Shown piece after piece: positions 18,551 to 27,343 of a stretch of 64,000 nt of DNA (position 1 is the stretch's first letter; every line of letters starts with the position of its first letter). The position numbers and the translations under genes are program-made. The notes under the pieces are model-generated. The model ran no database searches. It saw nothing but the letters and a program-made list of their open reading frames with translations, and was not told where the DNA came from. The stretch covers positions 81,271-145,270 of the forward strand of contig PDTD01000008.1 of NCBI GenBank assembly GCA_002748755.1. Reading direction: 5' to 3'. The stretch comes from Desulfobulbus propionicus. GTDB lineage: Bacteria > Desulfobacterota > Desulfobulbia > Desulfobulbales > Desulfobulbaceae.

Positions 18551-19090
18551 ATGAACTCTCCCTTCACAGACACAGAGGCATCACTGGTCATTGGAGTTGA
18601 ACAAATCCAGGCCAGGGTACAAGAACTGGGACAACAGATCACAAGGGACTATGCAGACCGCAGCCTGGTTGTCTTAGGAGCGCTCAAGGGAGCGTTTCTG
18701 TTCACGGCTGACCTATGCCGAGCCATACCCCTCAACCTGGAAATAGATTTTATTCGGGTTGCCAGCTATGGCTCTTCCGCTTCATCCTCAGGAAAAATCC
18801 AGCTCAAAAAAACTCCTGATATAGACCTGAAGGGGAAAGATGTACTCCTGGTCGAAGATATAGTTGATACCGGAAGAACCCTTGACTGGCTTACTACCTA
18901 CTGTACGAGCCAAGGCGCCAGATCTGTTAAAACCTGCGCCCTCATTGATAAGGCTGAACGCAGGACCATTGCAGTGCACCTTGACTACCCTGGATTTACC
19001 GTTAAAGAGGGATTTCTGGTTGGATATGGTCTTGATTATGCGGAAAAATATCGCAACCTGTCCGCTGTTTACTCTCTGCACTTGGTATAA
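18551..19090 (+). CDS. hpt: Hypoxanthine phosphoribosyltransferase
   Basis: Salvages hypoxanthine or guanine with PRPP to IMP or GMP. The PRPP motif VLLVEDIVDTGRTL, the early VLGALKGAFLF loop and the C-terminal VGYGLDYAEKYRNL are all typical. The ATG at 18551 has AGGAA at a good distance and gives 179 residues, the normal size; a frame from 18452 would add 33 unlikely residues. Confidence 0.95.
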   Translation: MNSPFTDTEASLVIGVEQIQARVQELGQQITRDYADRSLVVLGALKGAFLFTADLCRAIPLNLEIDFIRVASYGSSASSSGKIQLKKTPDIDLKGKDVLLVEDIVDTGRTLDWLTTYCTSQGARSVKTCALIDKAERRTIAVHLDYPGFTVKEGFLVGYGLDYAEKYRNLSAVYSLHLV

Positions 19091-19209
19091 TTCGTCTATG
19101 CCAGTCCCATCAAACGACTTGACTGGGTGAACGATGTTCTTATCCTATAGGCAAACAGGAGCAGATTCTTTCATCAACATGATCGTACCTAACGTATAAA
19201 GACACAACT

Positions 19210-20043
19210 ATGAATACTGCGAAAACTTTCATGTTCATGGCCGCACTGACAGCTCTCTTCATGGTCGGTGGCCAGACTATGGCCGGCCAGCAGGGCATGC
19301 TCATCGCTCTCCTGCTGGCTGTGGGATTAAACTTTTTTGCCTACTGGAACTCTGACAAAATGGCCTTGGCCATGAACGGTGCCAGGGAAGTCTCTCAGGC
19401 CGAAGCTCCTGAGCTGCACGCCCTGGTTGCCTCTCTGGCAGCGCGTGCCCAACTTCCTAAACCCAAAGTATATATAGTGGACAATACCACCCCAAACGCT
19501 TTTGCCACAGGTCGAAATCCCGAGCATGCAGCCGTTGCTGTGACCACAGGTATCATGCGTATCCTGAGTCAAGATGAGCTGGAAGGTGTTCTGGCCCATG
19601 AACTTGGCCATATTAAAAATCGAGACATTCTCATCGGAAGCATTGCTGCAGTAATGGCTGGAGCCATATCCTATCTTGCCACCATGGCGCAATGGGCCAT
19701 GGTTTTTGGCGGTAACAGAGACGAGGAAAGTGGAGATAATTTTTTGGCCGCCATTGCCATGATGATCATTGCTCCCATTGCCGCATCTCTCATCCAGATG
19801 GCCATTTCACGCAGCCGGGAATATATTGCCGATGCCACCGGCGCCCAGATCTGTGGTCGGCCCAAAGCACTTGCCAGTGCCCTGAACAAACTCGCCAACG
19901 CCAACAGACAGCATCCCATGCAGGTGAACCCGGCTTCCGCCCAGATGTATATCGTTCATCCCCTCAAGGGCAACTCAATGGCCAATCTTTTTTCCACCCA
20001 CCCACCCATGGAAGAGCGTATCAAAAGGTTGCTGGCCATGTAA
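19210..20043 (+). CDS. htpX: Membrane zinc metalloprotease HtpX (M48)
   Basis: Heat-shock-type inner-membrane protease for misfolded membrane proteins. There are two N-terminal membrane segments, the zinc motif HELGHIKNRD (about 133-142), two further hydrophobic segments, and the third zinc-ligand region SRSREYIADA. Length (277) fits the family. It stands alone between hpt and the convergent TIM-like gene. Confidence 0.96.
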   Translation: MNTAKTFMFMAALTALFMVGGQTMAGQQGMLIALLLAVGLNFFAYWNSDKMALAMNGAREVSQAEAPELHALVASLAARAQLPKPKVYIVDNTTPNAFATGRNPEHAAVAVTTGIMRILSQDELEGVLAHELGHIKNRDILIGSIAAVMAGAISYLATMAQWAMVFGGNRDEESGDNFLAAIAMMIIAPIAASLIQMAISRSREYIADATGAQICGRPKALASALNKLANANRQHPMQVNPASAQMYIVHPLKGNSMANLFSTHPPMEERIKRLLAM

Positions 20044-20089
20044 TATCTCAAGTCTTCTTCCTTTTTTATTACCTTGTGACAAGCTCGGA

Positions 20090-20785
20090 TCAGCCAAGGC
20101 TCTCCAGTGCCCTGAGAAAGGCCTCGGCATCCAGACAGCCGCGTCCCATCATAACGCCTGCCACCGACTGCAGTCTGGTCAGTTCCCGACAATTGGTGCT
20201 GTCAACACCTCCTCCATAGAGAACAGGCTGCCCACCGACCCGGACCTTGATGGAACGAATGGTCTCTGCAATGGTTGCATACCCGTGGGATCGTTCCAGA
20301 CTGACAGCATCCTGGGGGGTATATGCCCACATAAGCCTGTCCTGCTGTGCATAGTCAAAGGCGGCTGCCTGAGCAGCCACGGTATCTCTGTCCACACAGA
20401 CAATCGGCTGCAACTCCTCTGTCAAGCACTCCAACGCCTGCCTGGCCACATCCTGAGGGGTTTCCCTGAAATATCTGCGCCGTTCCTGGTGTCCCACCAG
20501 AACATAGGTAACCAATCCCCGCAGCCAGGCAGCAGGAACAGTGCCTGTATAGCTGCCTTGAGGAAAGGGAGAAACCATCTGAGCGGCAAGGGAGACACCC
20601 GGTACATTGTTCACTTGCCTGGCAACAGCCTGCAAAAAAAGAAAAGGAACCGCCAGTACCACCTCAACCCCCTGTCTTGGATGGTAGGAAGCGAGCAAGG
20701 TCTCGCACCACTGGGCAGCCCTCTGCGGAGACAATTGAGCTTTCCAGTTCGCCAGTACTATGGTTTGCAAAAGTTCACCAGACAT
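20090..20785 (-). CDS. Triosephosphate isomerase-like protein lacking the catalytic glutamate
   Basis: A 231-residue TIM-barrel protein clearly related to TpiA: it keeps the N-K pair (ANWKA, N13/K15), the catalytic histidine segment VGHQERRRYFRE (H99) and the C-terminal phosphate loop region YGGGVDSTN. The loop that normally reads AYEPVWAIGTG reads AYTPQDAVSLERS, so the catalytic base Glu is Thr156. The ATG at 20785 follows GGTGA and is preferred to the one at 20800. It may be a non-isomerase paralogue; a separate functional TpiA would then be expected elsewhere. Confidence 0.85.
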   Translation of the reverse strand: MSGELLQTIVLANWKAQLSPQRAAQWCETLLASYHPRQGVEVVLAVPFLFLQAVARQVNNVPGVSLAAQMVSPFPQGSYTGTVPAAWLRGLVTYVLVGHQERRRYFRETPQDVARQALECLTEELQPIVCVDRDTVAAQAAAFDYAQQDRLMWAYTPQDAVSLERSHGYATIAETIRSIKVRVGGQPVLYGGGVDSTNCRELTRLQSVAGVMMGRGCLDAEAFLRALESLG

Positions 20786-20832
20786 AAAGTCACCAGGCAT
20801 GATCTAGCATATGTTTCTGTACAGCACCGTAC

Positions 20833-21177
20833 CTACTCACAACTCTCCTTCTTGACAGGATCACAATCTCCTGTACAGGCATCCAAGACTTTTTGCACAA
20901 TCTTTGCTCCTTCCCCGGCACCAAGGCCGCGTACCAGAACCTGCTTGGAGCGGCTCTGCTGTCCGCTTTTCAACTGTACGCCGCTCTTGGGTATACCAAA
21001 AAGTTTTCCTAGAAAGACTGCAACCGCCATATTGGCCTTCCCGTCGACAGGGGGGCTTTTGAGGCGCACTTTCAGGGCATCGCCATGCAAGCCAACCAGA
21101 CGGTTTTCTTTTGCCCGAGGCTGTACATGCAGCCGCAGAAGAAAAGTATCTTCGGTCAATGGTTTTATGCACTGCAC
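20833..21177 (-). CDS. YggU/DUF167 family protein
   Basis: The 114-residue protein has the family core VRLKSPPVDGKANMAVAVFLGKLF preceded by LHVQPRAKENRLVG; the strand layout is that of DUF167. The biochemical role of the family is not established. The last ~25 residues are an extension ending in a cysteine-containing acidic tail. It is upstream of the TIM-like gene and downstream of yggT in a run of same-strand genes, the common yggT-yggU pairing. Confidence 0.85.
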   Translation of the reverse strand: MQCIKPLTEDTFLLRLHVQPRAKENRLVGLHGDALKVRLKSPPVDGKANMAVAVFLGKLFGIPKSGVQLKSGQQSRSKQVLVRGLGAGEGAKIVQKVLDACTGDCDPVKKESCE

Positions 21178-21316
21178 ACGTTAGTCCTCAACCCGTTACG
21201 GTTCCAACCTGCATTCCTCATGCTGGAAACAAGTCCAATCAAGAGGGTGCTGGTCCTGTGATAGAGTATTTGTTCTGTAGATGCTGCATGTTCCATGGGT
21301 ACGCCCAAAAAGCACC

Positions 21317-21613
21317 CTACCCCATACTCCTTCCTATCTGTTGCAACGTCGGCACCAGAAAACTCTGCAGGAAAATAACAGCCAGGATAAGAACCATAGG
21401 GCTGAGGTCCAGCCCTCCCATGGGCGGGAGATACCGCCGGATCCTGGACAGGGCGGGCTCCGTTGCCTGGACAAGAAAACGAACTATGGGATTATATGGG
21501 TCCGCATTGACCCAGGAAATGACAGCGCGGCCAATGACCACCCACGTATAGACGCTTAGAACAATATTGATCAAAGAAGCGACAGCCAAAATAAAGTTAC
21601 TGAGGACAATCAT
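21317..21613 (-). CDS. YggT family membrane protein
   Basis: 98 residues with two hydrophobic stretches flanking the family motif WVNADPYNPIVRFL...TEPALSRIRRYLPPMGG and LDLSPMVLILAVIF. YggT proteins are linked to osmotic or division functions in various bacteria, but no mechanism is established. It stands next to the yggU-like gene as in many genomes. Confidence 0.9.
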   Translation of the reverse strand: MIVLSNFILAVASLINIVLSVYTWVVIGRAVISWVNADPYNPIVRFLVQATEPALSRIRRYLPPMGGLDLSPMVLILAVIFLQSFLVPTLQQIGRSMG

Positions 21614-21702
21614 ATCATAGTACCATGGGTTGTTGTGTTGCTTGGTTTATCACCATGCCCTGGGGTTGTAATCCCGTTGCTGTTTCCGGTGGAGTTCCAG
21701 GA

Positions 21703-23640
21703 TTATGCCACCCGGCTCCCTGGGGTCACCGCATCGCTTACGGTTGCCAGCGTCAGGCGTTGTGTGCCATCCTCCAGCGTATGCTTGGCTGCCAGAACCA
21801 TACCTTGCGAGATCACCCCCCGCATTTTGGCGGGTTTCAGGTTGGCGACAATGATCACATTGCGATGGACAAGTTCTTCTGGAGCATAGTATGCAGCGAT
21901 CCCGGCCACTATAGTGCGTGATTCCGGGGCCTCCACAGTTAACTTGAGCAGTTTGTCCGTCTTGGGAATCTTTTCGGCCGCAACAATCTTTGCCACCCGA
22001 AGCTCGACCTTGCCAAACTGCTCAAAGGTGATAACTCCGTCGAGGTTCTCTCTTGCTGGCTCCTGCTGTTTAGTCACTTTGGGCTTGACCGGTTGCGGCT
22101 TTGCCTCTTTCTTCTTCTCCATGCGGGGGAACAACGGTTCAGGAGCCCCCAAATCCCTGCCGGGGACCATACCGCCCCAAGTACAATCGGCAAATGTTAC
22201 CTGGTCAAAATCTTCCAGTGCCAGGGCTGCCGCCATTTTGGCTGTTGCAAGAGGCAGGACAGGCTTCAAGGTGATCGCCAGTATCCGCAGTGCTTCCAGC
22301 ACAGTGTACAGAACCACCTGAAGCCGACCGTGCATGGTCTCTTCCTTGGCCAGCTCCCAAGGGGCATTATTGACAATGTATCGATTCAGAAGACCGATAA
22401 CATCCCACACGCTCTGCAGCCCTTTATGAAAAGCAAAGCTCTTCATCTGCTGCTCGTAGGTGGTCAGCATGCTGCGCACAGCCTGTTTGAGTTCCTGCTC
22501 CGCCTCTTTCTCAAAGCGTTGTTCATACTGCGGCACTTTCTGCTCCACATATTTCCTGATCATGGTCAGTGAGCGGGAAAACAGGTTCCCCAGATCGTTT
22601 GCCAGATCCGAATTGCGCCGGGCAATGATAGCATCGCTTGAAAAAGACGAATCCAGACCAAAGCTCATCTCCCGCAGGACAAAATAGCGCAGGGTATCCA
22701 CCCCATAGGTCTCCACCAGCTCTTTTGGTTGGACAACATTCCCGATGGATTTGGACATCTTGGTATCATTGACGTTCCAGTAGCCGTGGACATGCAGTTT
22801 CCTGTATGCAGGCAGCCCCATGGAACGAAGCATGGTGGGCCAATAAATGGCATGGGGCTTTAAAATATCCTTGGCGATCACATGCTCGGCGTCCTGCCAG
22901 TACTGGGTGTACAGTGTTCCATCTGGATAGCCAAGACCAGTGAGATAGTTGATCAGCGCATCAAACCAGACATAGGTCACGAACCGGTCGTCAAAGGGCA
23001 GCGGAATCCCCCAGGTCAGCCTGGAGGTCGGGCGTGAGATACACAAGTCTTCAAGGGGATCGCTGAGAAAGGCCAGCACCTCGTTCCTGTACCGCTCAGG
23101 TGTTATGAATTCCGGATGTTGGGTAATATGATCAATCAGCCAATCTTGGTATTGTGACATTCTGAAAAAATAATTCTGCTCACTGACCTCCTGGGGCGCA
23201 ACCTGATGATCTGGGCATTTTCCCTCTACAAGCTCTTTCTCGGTCAGGAAGCGCTCACAACCCTTGCAATACAGCCCGCTATAGGCGCTGAAATAGATAT
23301 CACCCTTGTCATACACCATCTGCAGGACATCCTGAACGGTTTGCACGTGGTCGCTGTCTGTGGTGCGAATCAGATGATCGGGCTGAATGGCAAGGACAGG
23401 CCAGGTCCGCTGAAAAGCGAGGGATATAGTGTCTACATATTCACGTGGCGAGACACCTTCTTTGGCTGCTGCCTCAGCAATTTTTTCACCGTGCTCATCT
23501 GTCCCGGTCTGAAAACGAACTGTATCGCCGCACAATCTCCGCAAACGACTGTAGGTATCGGCAACAATAGTGGTGTAAGCGTGCCCCAGGTGAGGCCGGG
23601 CATTGACATAATAGATGGGTGTGGTGACATACGTATTCAT
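21703..23640 (-). CDS. metG: Methionyl-tRNA synthetase
   Basis: Charges tRNA-Met. The 645-residue class I synthetase has HLGH near the N-terminus (ARPHLGHAYTTIVADTY), knuckle cysteines CKGCERF, KMSKSIGN, and a C-terminal EMAP-like tRNA-binding domain (VELRVAKIVAAEKI onward). The start at 23640 gives MNTYVTTPIYYVN; the frame from 23691 would add 17 residues before the conserved beginning. Confidence 0.97.
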   Translation of the reverse strand: MNTYVTTPIYYVNARPHLGHAYTTIVADTYSRLRRLCGDTVRFQTGTDEHGEKIAEAAAKEGVSPREYVDTISLAFQRTWPVLAIQPDHLIRTTDSDHVQTVQDVLQMVYDKGDIYFSAYSGLYCKGCERFLTEKELVEGKCPDHQVAPQEVSEQNYFFRMSQYQDWLIDHITQHPEFITPERYRNEVLAFLSDPLEDLCISRPTSRLTWGIPLPFDDRFVTYVWFDALINYLTGLGYPDGTLYTQYWQDAEHVIAKDILKPHAIYWPTMLRSMGLPAYRKLHVHGYWNVNDTKMSKSIGNVVQPKELVETYGVDTLRYFVLREMSFGLDSSFSSDAIIARRNSDLANDLGNLFSRSLTMIRKYVEQKVPQYEQRFEKEAEQELKQAVRSMLTTYEQQMKSFAFHKGLQSVWDVIGLLNRYIVNNAPWELAKEETMHGRLQVVLYTVLEALRILAITLKPVLPLATAKMAAALALEDFDQVTFADCTWGGMVPGRDLGAPEPLFPRMEKKKEAKPQPVKPKVTKQQEPARENLDGVITFEQFGKVELRVAKIVAAEKIPKTDKLLKLTVEAPESRTIVAGIAAYYAPEELVHRNVIIVANLKPAKMRGVISQGMVLAAKHTLEDGTQRLTLATVSDAVTPGSRVA

Positions 23641-23830
23641 AAGTGCTGCGTATTGCTTACAATGGAAGGGGAGGGGCTGATTTGGTTCCAACCCGGATTG
23701 CCATCAGCTCCGGCTGTGCCGAATTCGGTGGCTTTTCTATATTTCTTAAATAAAATGTTATCGACCAGTGCGTCCAAAAAACATCGACGGGGCTTGGTGA
23801 CCGTTTACGGATGGGTACCGTGCAGTGGAA

Positions 23831-24778
23831 CTATTTTTTTTTGCCCCCACCTTTCTTTCCCTGCTGTGTCTTCTGGATAACTTCAGCCTTTCGCCATTCC
23901 TGCTCAAGAAAGACCCGCTCCTCGCCCTTCTGGCTGATGGCGACCAATGTTCCAGACAGTGGGATCTGCCTGATGACCCTGTAGACTTTATCCTCAAACC
24001 GGAAACTTTTCCCGGTCCGGGGCATACCTTTTTTCATCAGGCGATAGGTATCATACTCATAGGTCAGGCAGCAAAGCAGGCGATTACAGAGCCCGGAAAT
24101 CTTTGCCGGATTCAAGGGCAAATCCTGGGTTTTGGCCATCTTTATGGAAACCGATTCAAACTTGTTTAGAAAGGCTGAACAGCACAATTCTCTCCCGCAG
24201 GCTCCCAGGCCTCCTATCATCTGGGTTTCGTGGCGCACCCCGATCTGCCGCATTTCTACCCTAGTACGAAACCGCTGCACCAGAATTTTTACCAGTTCCC
24301 TGAAGTCGACTCTGTTGTCTGCGGTAAAATAAAAAATGATCTTGGAACCATTGAAAAACTGCTCAACCCTGACCAAATCCATGGGTAACTGAAGTTTATC
24401 CACCTGCTTGCGACAGTAGGCATAGGCATCCTTTTCCAGACCAGGTAGGACCTGATAACGCTCAGCTTCCTCCTCAGTGAGCGCACGAACGATGTGATAG
24501 TTGACCGGCCGGTGTTCCTCTTCCCCTTTGCCAGCGGCCTTGCCAGTTATGATGGCAGGTTCATACCCATGCTCAACCTTGATCATAACCCGGCTTTCCC
24601 GGCGATATTCCTCGCCGGTGGAGCTGGCGGTAAATTCCCGCCCATCCAAACGAAAGCAAAACCTGTAATAAAACGTCCCGGTGGTTTCCACATGCTTTTT
24701 TTTCGGGCCAGCAGCGGGTCGGATGTCATTTTGTACGGGAGAGGTCATGAATGAAGGCAATAAACCATGTATTTTCAA
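23831..24778 (-). CDS. PSP1 domain protein (YaaT/RicT-like)
   Basis: The 315-residue protein has a PSP1 core with cysteine-rich segments GGLGACGRELCCSAFL and SGLCNRLLCCLTYE, which in Bacillus RicT-type complexes bind iron-sulfur clusters and influence RNase Y. TTG at 24778 overlaps the holB stop codon as TTGA, indicating coupled translation; an ATG at 24748 is an alternative. The holB-psp1-metG order on one strand is the usual arrangement in many bacteria. The C-terminus is lysine-rich. Confidence 0.88.
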   Translation of the reverse strand: MKIHGLLPSFMTSPVQNDIRPAAGPKKKHVETTGTFYYRFCFRLDGREFTASSTGEEYRRESRVMIKVEHGYEPAIITGKAAGKGEEEHRPVNYHIVRALTEEEAERYQVLPGLEKDAYAYCRKQVDKLQLPMDLVRVEQFFNGSKIIFYFTADNRVDFRELVKILVQRFRTRVEMRQIGVRHETQMIGGLGACGRELCCSAFLNKFESVSIKMAKTQDLPLNPAKISGLCNRLLCCLTYEYDTYRLMKKGMPRTGKSFRFEDKVYRVIRQIPLSGTLVAISQKGEERVFLEQEWRKAEVIQKTQQGKKGGGKKK

Positions 24779-25749
24779 GTGAGAAGGTGTAGAGCCAGAA
24801 CTTCGCAGGTCAAGCCTCGGTTGCAGTTTCGCTTAATTGCTTGTTCTGCATAGTCGATCTGCTTCAGATTACCAGAAATCTGCTGAAAATTCCACCGTTC
24901 TCTGGCCTTATCCAACCATTGTCTCCTGGCTTCTCCAGGGAACTCCACAACTGGTGGCACCAGAGTCTCTTTGAAAAAAAACCGCAGCAAGTGCAAGAAA
25001 AGAGGAAGCTCATCCTGCAGGCCATCCCATTGGGCAGCCAAAGCCAGTCCGGAAAGAATACGCTCTTCTGCACGGCGCTCATCACCCAGGAGAATCTCCA
25101 TGGACTGGACATACAGGGGGTAGATTTTGCCACTGTTCAATGTCAGGGCCTGTCCTGGACAACCATCTGCCAACTGAGCGAGTATAAACGCTTCTTCAGC
25201 AGACAGGTCTGGTCTTTCCCTTTGGACAATCCGAGCTGCCAATTCCAGGGGAAGACTGGTGCAGGGGATGAGCTGGCAGCGGGAAAGAATAGTCGGTAAA
25301 ACCGTTTCCAGGGAGACAGACAACAGGAGAAAAAGTGTTTGCGCGGGAGGCTCCTCAAGAATCTTCAGCAGGCTGTTGCCTGCTTCCCGGCGCATGGTGT
25401 GCACGTCTTCCACCAGGATAACACGGTATCCCCCTGCAAAGGGGGCAAAGGTCAACTCCTGTTTCAGGTCCCGAACCCGGGAGATTTTGATGCTCGGGCC
25501 TTCGGGCTGTACCCGGAGGAAATCAGGATGATTACCAGAAGCATATTTGTGACATCCAGGACATGCCCCACACGGTGAGCTGACAGGGTCATGGCGACAA
25601 AACAGGTTCGCTGCCACCTGCTCGGCCAAAAGCTTCTTACCAACACCATGGGGCCCATGCAGCAGGTAGGCATGCGACAACCGTCCTCCGGTCAGAGCCC
25701 GCTGAAAGAAAGTGACAGCCTTTGGCTGTCCAAGAACCTTATCAAACAT
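24775..25749 (-). CDS. holB: DNA polymerase III delta-prime subunit
   Basis: Clamp-loader subunit of the replicase. The AAA+ fold is visible with GPHGVGKK (Walker A-like), the zinc module CGACPGCHKYASGNHPD, the SRVRDLKQEL segment and the arginine-finger region SRCQLIPC. Its 324 residues fit. It overlaps the next gene (TTGA) and lies 17 nt after the YhaM-like gene, forming a tight operon. Confidence 0.93.
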   Translation of the reverse strand: MFDKVLGQPKAVTFFQRALTGGRLSHAYLLHGPHGVGKKLLAEQVAANLFCRHDPVSSPCGACPGCHKYASGNHPDFLRVQPEGPSIKISRVRDLKQELTFAPFAGGYRVILVEDVHTMRREAGNSLLKILEEPPAQTLFLLLSVSLETVLPTILSRCQLIPCTSLPLELAARIVQRERPDLSAEEAFILAQLADGCPGQALTLNSGKIYPLYVQSMEILLGDERRAEERILSGLALAAQWDGLQDELPLFLHLLRFFFKETLVPPVVEFPGEARRQWLDKARERWNFQQISGNLKQIDYAEQAIKRNCNRGLTCEVLALHLLT

Positions 25750-25766
25750 AATGGATACAAAAAGGG

Positions 25767-26852
25767 CTAAAACAGCGACTGTTGACGCTGCCTGCTCCCT
25801 TGACTGGTCAATGATCCCTGGCCGACCTGTCCACCGTTTTCTTCCGGGACCGTCCCCTGTTTTACCCGGCCTGCCTCGGCGCTGTTTGTAGCATTCAGGT
25901 ATAAAAACCGCTCAAGTGGTCGCTGATAGTCTGTCCATTGCCAACCGGGTTCCTTCATCTTATTCCGCAGTCGTTCCATATAATTCATCTTAGCATCCAC
26001 ATCATCTAGATGATGCAGTAACACGGCCTCCGGGGTCATGGGCAGCACAGGGGAACCAAACTCAAGCTGTCCATGATGACTAAGAATAATATGACTGAGT
26101 TGGTCCACCCGTTCTGGATGCAATTCAGGAATAGAAGCGGCAGCCTCACGCACCATTTCAACCCCTAAAACAAGATGTCCCAGCAACCGCCCCTGGTCTG
26201 TATAAGTACAAGGCAGGGTGCCAAAATCAAATTCCTTGATTTTGGCCAAGTCATGCAGCAGGCTGCCGGCAACGAGCATGTCTCGATCTAGGATGGGATA
26301 CTGCTGCGCTGTTTGCACTGCCAGCCCGGTTACGGAGAGGGTATGCTCTGCCAGGCCGCCGAGGTAGGCATGGTGCATCTTTTTGGCAGCGGGAGCTCGT
26401 AAAAACTGTTCCAGCACCTCGCCCTGAAAAATCGTGCTCAGCAGTTTTCGCAGGCCTACATCCGCCATCCCTGTGATGTGCTGCTTGAGTTCTCTGCGCA
26501 TTTCCTTGGGGTCACGCTTACTGGCTGGAAAAAACTTTTCCAGATCAATCTGATCAGCATTCACCGGCCCCAGCGATGCCACCCCGAGCTGAAGCTGTTC
26601 CCGAAAAGACTTGACCACCGCCGTTACCTGAACAAAGGCACCCTGTGCCGCCAGGGGAGCAAAATGCTCGGCATTATCCCATAGACGAGCCTCAATATCA
26701 CCAGTCCGATCCATCAAACGTAGAGCCAAATAGGCCTTGCCGGCCTTGGTTTCCGCCAAGCTCACCCGGCTCACCACAAAGACATCCCGCACCTGCTGAC
26801 CCGTTATAAGATCACGTACATACAGTTTTTTTTCAATTTTCTTGTTTTCCAT
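25767..26852 (-). CDS. 3'-5' exoribonuclease of the YhaM family (OB-fold + HD)
   Basis: The N-terminal OB fold (residues ~15-100, VSRVSLAETKAGKAYLALRLMDRTGDIEARLW) is followed by an HD domain with HTLSV, HDLAKIKEFDF and HIILSHHGQLEFGSP, the YhaM pattern. The 361 residues include a Q/S/G-rich tail. YhaM trims RNA and DNA 3' ends. It is the first gene of the holB operon. Confidence 0.9.
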   Translation of the reverse strand: MENKKIEKKLYVRDLITGQQVRDVFVVSRVSLAETKAGKAYLALRLMDRTGDIEARLWDNAEHFAPLAAQGAFVQVTAVVKSFREQLQLGVASLGPVNADQIDLEKFFPASKRDPKEMRRELKQHITGMADVGLRKLLSTIFQGEVLEQFLRAPAAKKMHHAYLGGLAEHTLSVTGLAVQTAQQYPILDRDMLVAGSLLHDLAKIKEFDFGTLPCTYTDQGRLLGHLVLGVEMVREAAASIPELHPERVDQLSHIILSHHGQLEFGSPVLPMTPEAVLLHHLDDVDAKMNYMERLRNKMKEPGWQWTDYQRPLERFLYLNATNSAEAGRVKQGTVPEENGGQVGQGSLTSQGSRQRQQSLF

Positions 26853-26879
26853 ACAAGCCCTGTTCAGCGACGTGTCTCC

Positions 26880-27080
26880 TTACTCCCGCTGGATTGTGTG
26901 GTTGGTTTGGACATCATCGAAATGGCTGCCTTGTCTTATTATTCTTGCTCTGGTCCAGCCCGAATGTCCCATGAACTTTTTGTAAAAATTGAAAAATATA
27001 AATACAATCAGTAAGAAAAGAAATGATTTGTGAACAATTCCTCCAAAATAGTCGGCAAAGATCCGCACGAGCGGTGTCAA
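26880..27080 (-). CDS. Possible small membrane protein
   Basis: A 66-codon frame starting with TTG encodes one hydrophobic helix (SFLFLLIVFIFFNFYKKF) after an amphipathic start and a polar tail. It lies upstream of the YhaM-like gene on the same strand. There is no recognised family or good Shine-Dalgarno site, so it may be chance. Confidence 0.3.
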   Translation of the reverse strand: MTPLVRIFADYFGGIVHKSFLFLLIVFIFFNFYKKFMGHSGWTRARIIRQGSHFDDVQTNHTIQRE

Positions 27081-27111
27081 ATTCGTTCCTTTCTGGTATG
27101 TTCGTACTTTG

Positions 27112-27235
27112 AGTCCGGATTTCTCATCAGCTCTGGTGGTGCCAGGTGCAAACGCTTTTCATACCTCATTATACTTGGGTATATGTGTTACTACTTTTTT
27201 CAAATGAGACAAATTGTTCATGAGAAATCCGGGTT
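27112..27235. repeat. MITE family, copy B
   Basis: Left end CCGGATTTCTCAT (27116-27127) and right end ATGAGACAAATTGTTCATGA...ATCCGGG (27204-27234) are inverted to each other and match the complete element at 60038-60157. The centre (GGTGCAAACGCTTTTC, TTGGGTATATGTGTTAC) resembles the extra module of copies D and F. The rest of the 26853-27343 gap shows nothing definite. Confidence 0.65.
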
Positions 27236-27343
27236 CGTTTTTCTTGATACACCATGCGCAACAGGTATAAGAAGAAGGACGCCAGAAATCAGGCCAACCA
27301 GTGACACACCATAGCCTCCCACCTCTTCCTTTTGCAAGTAGAT

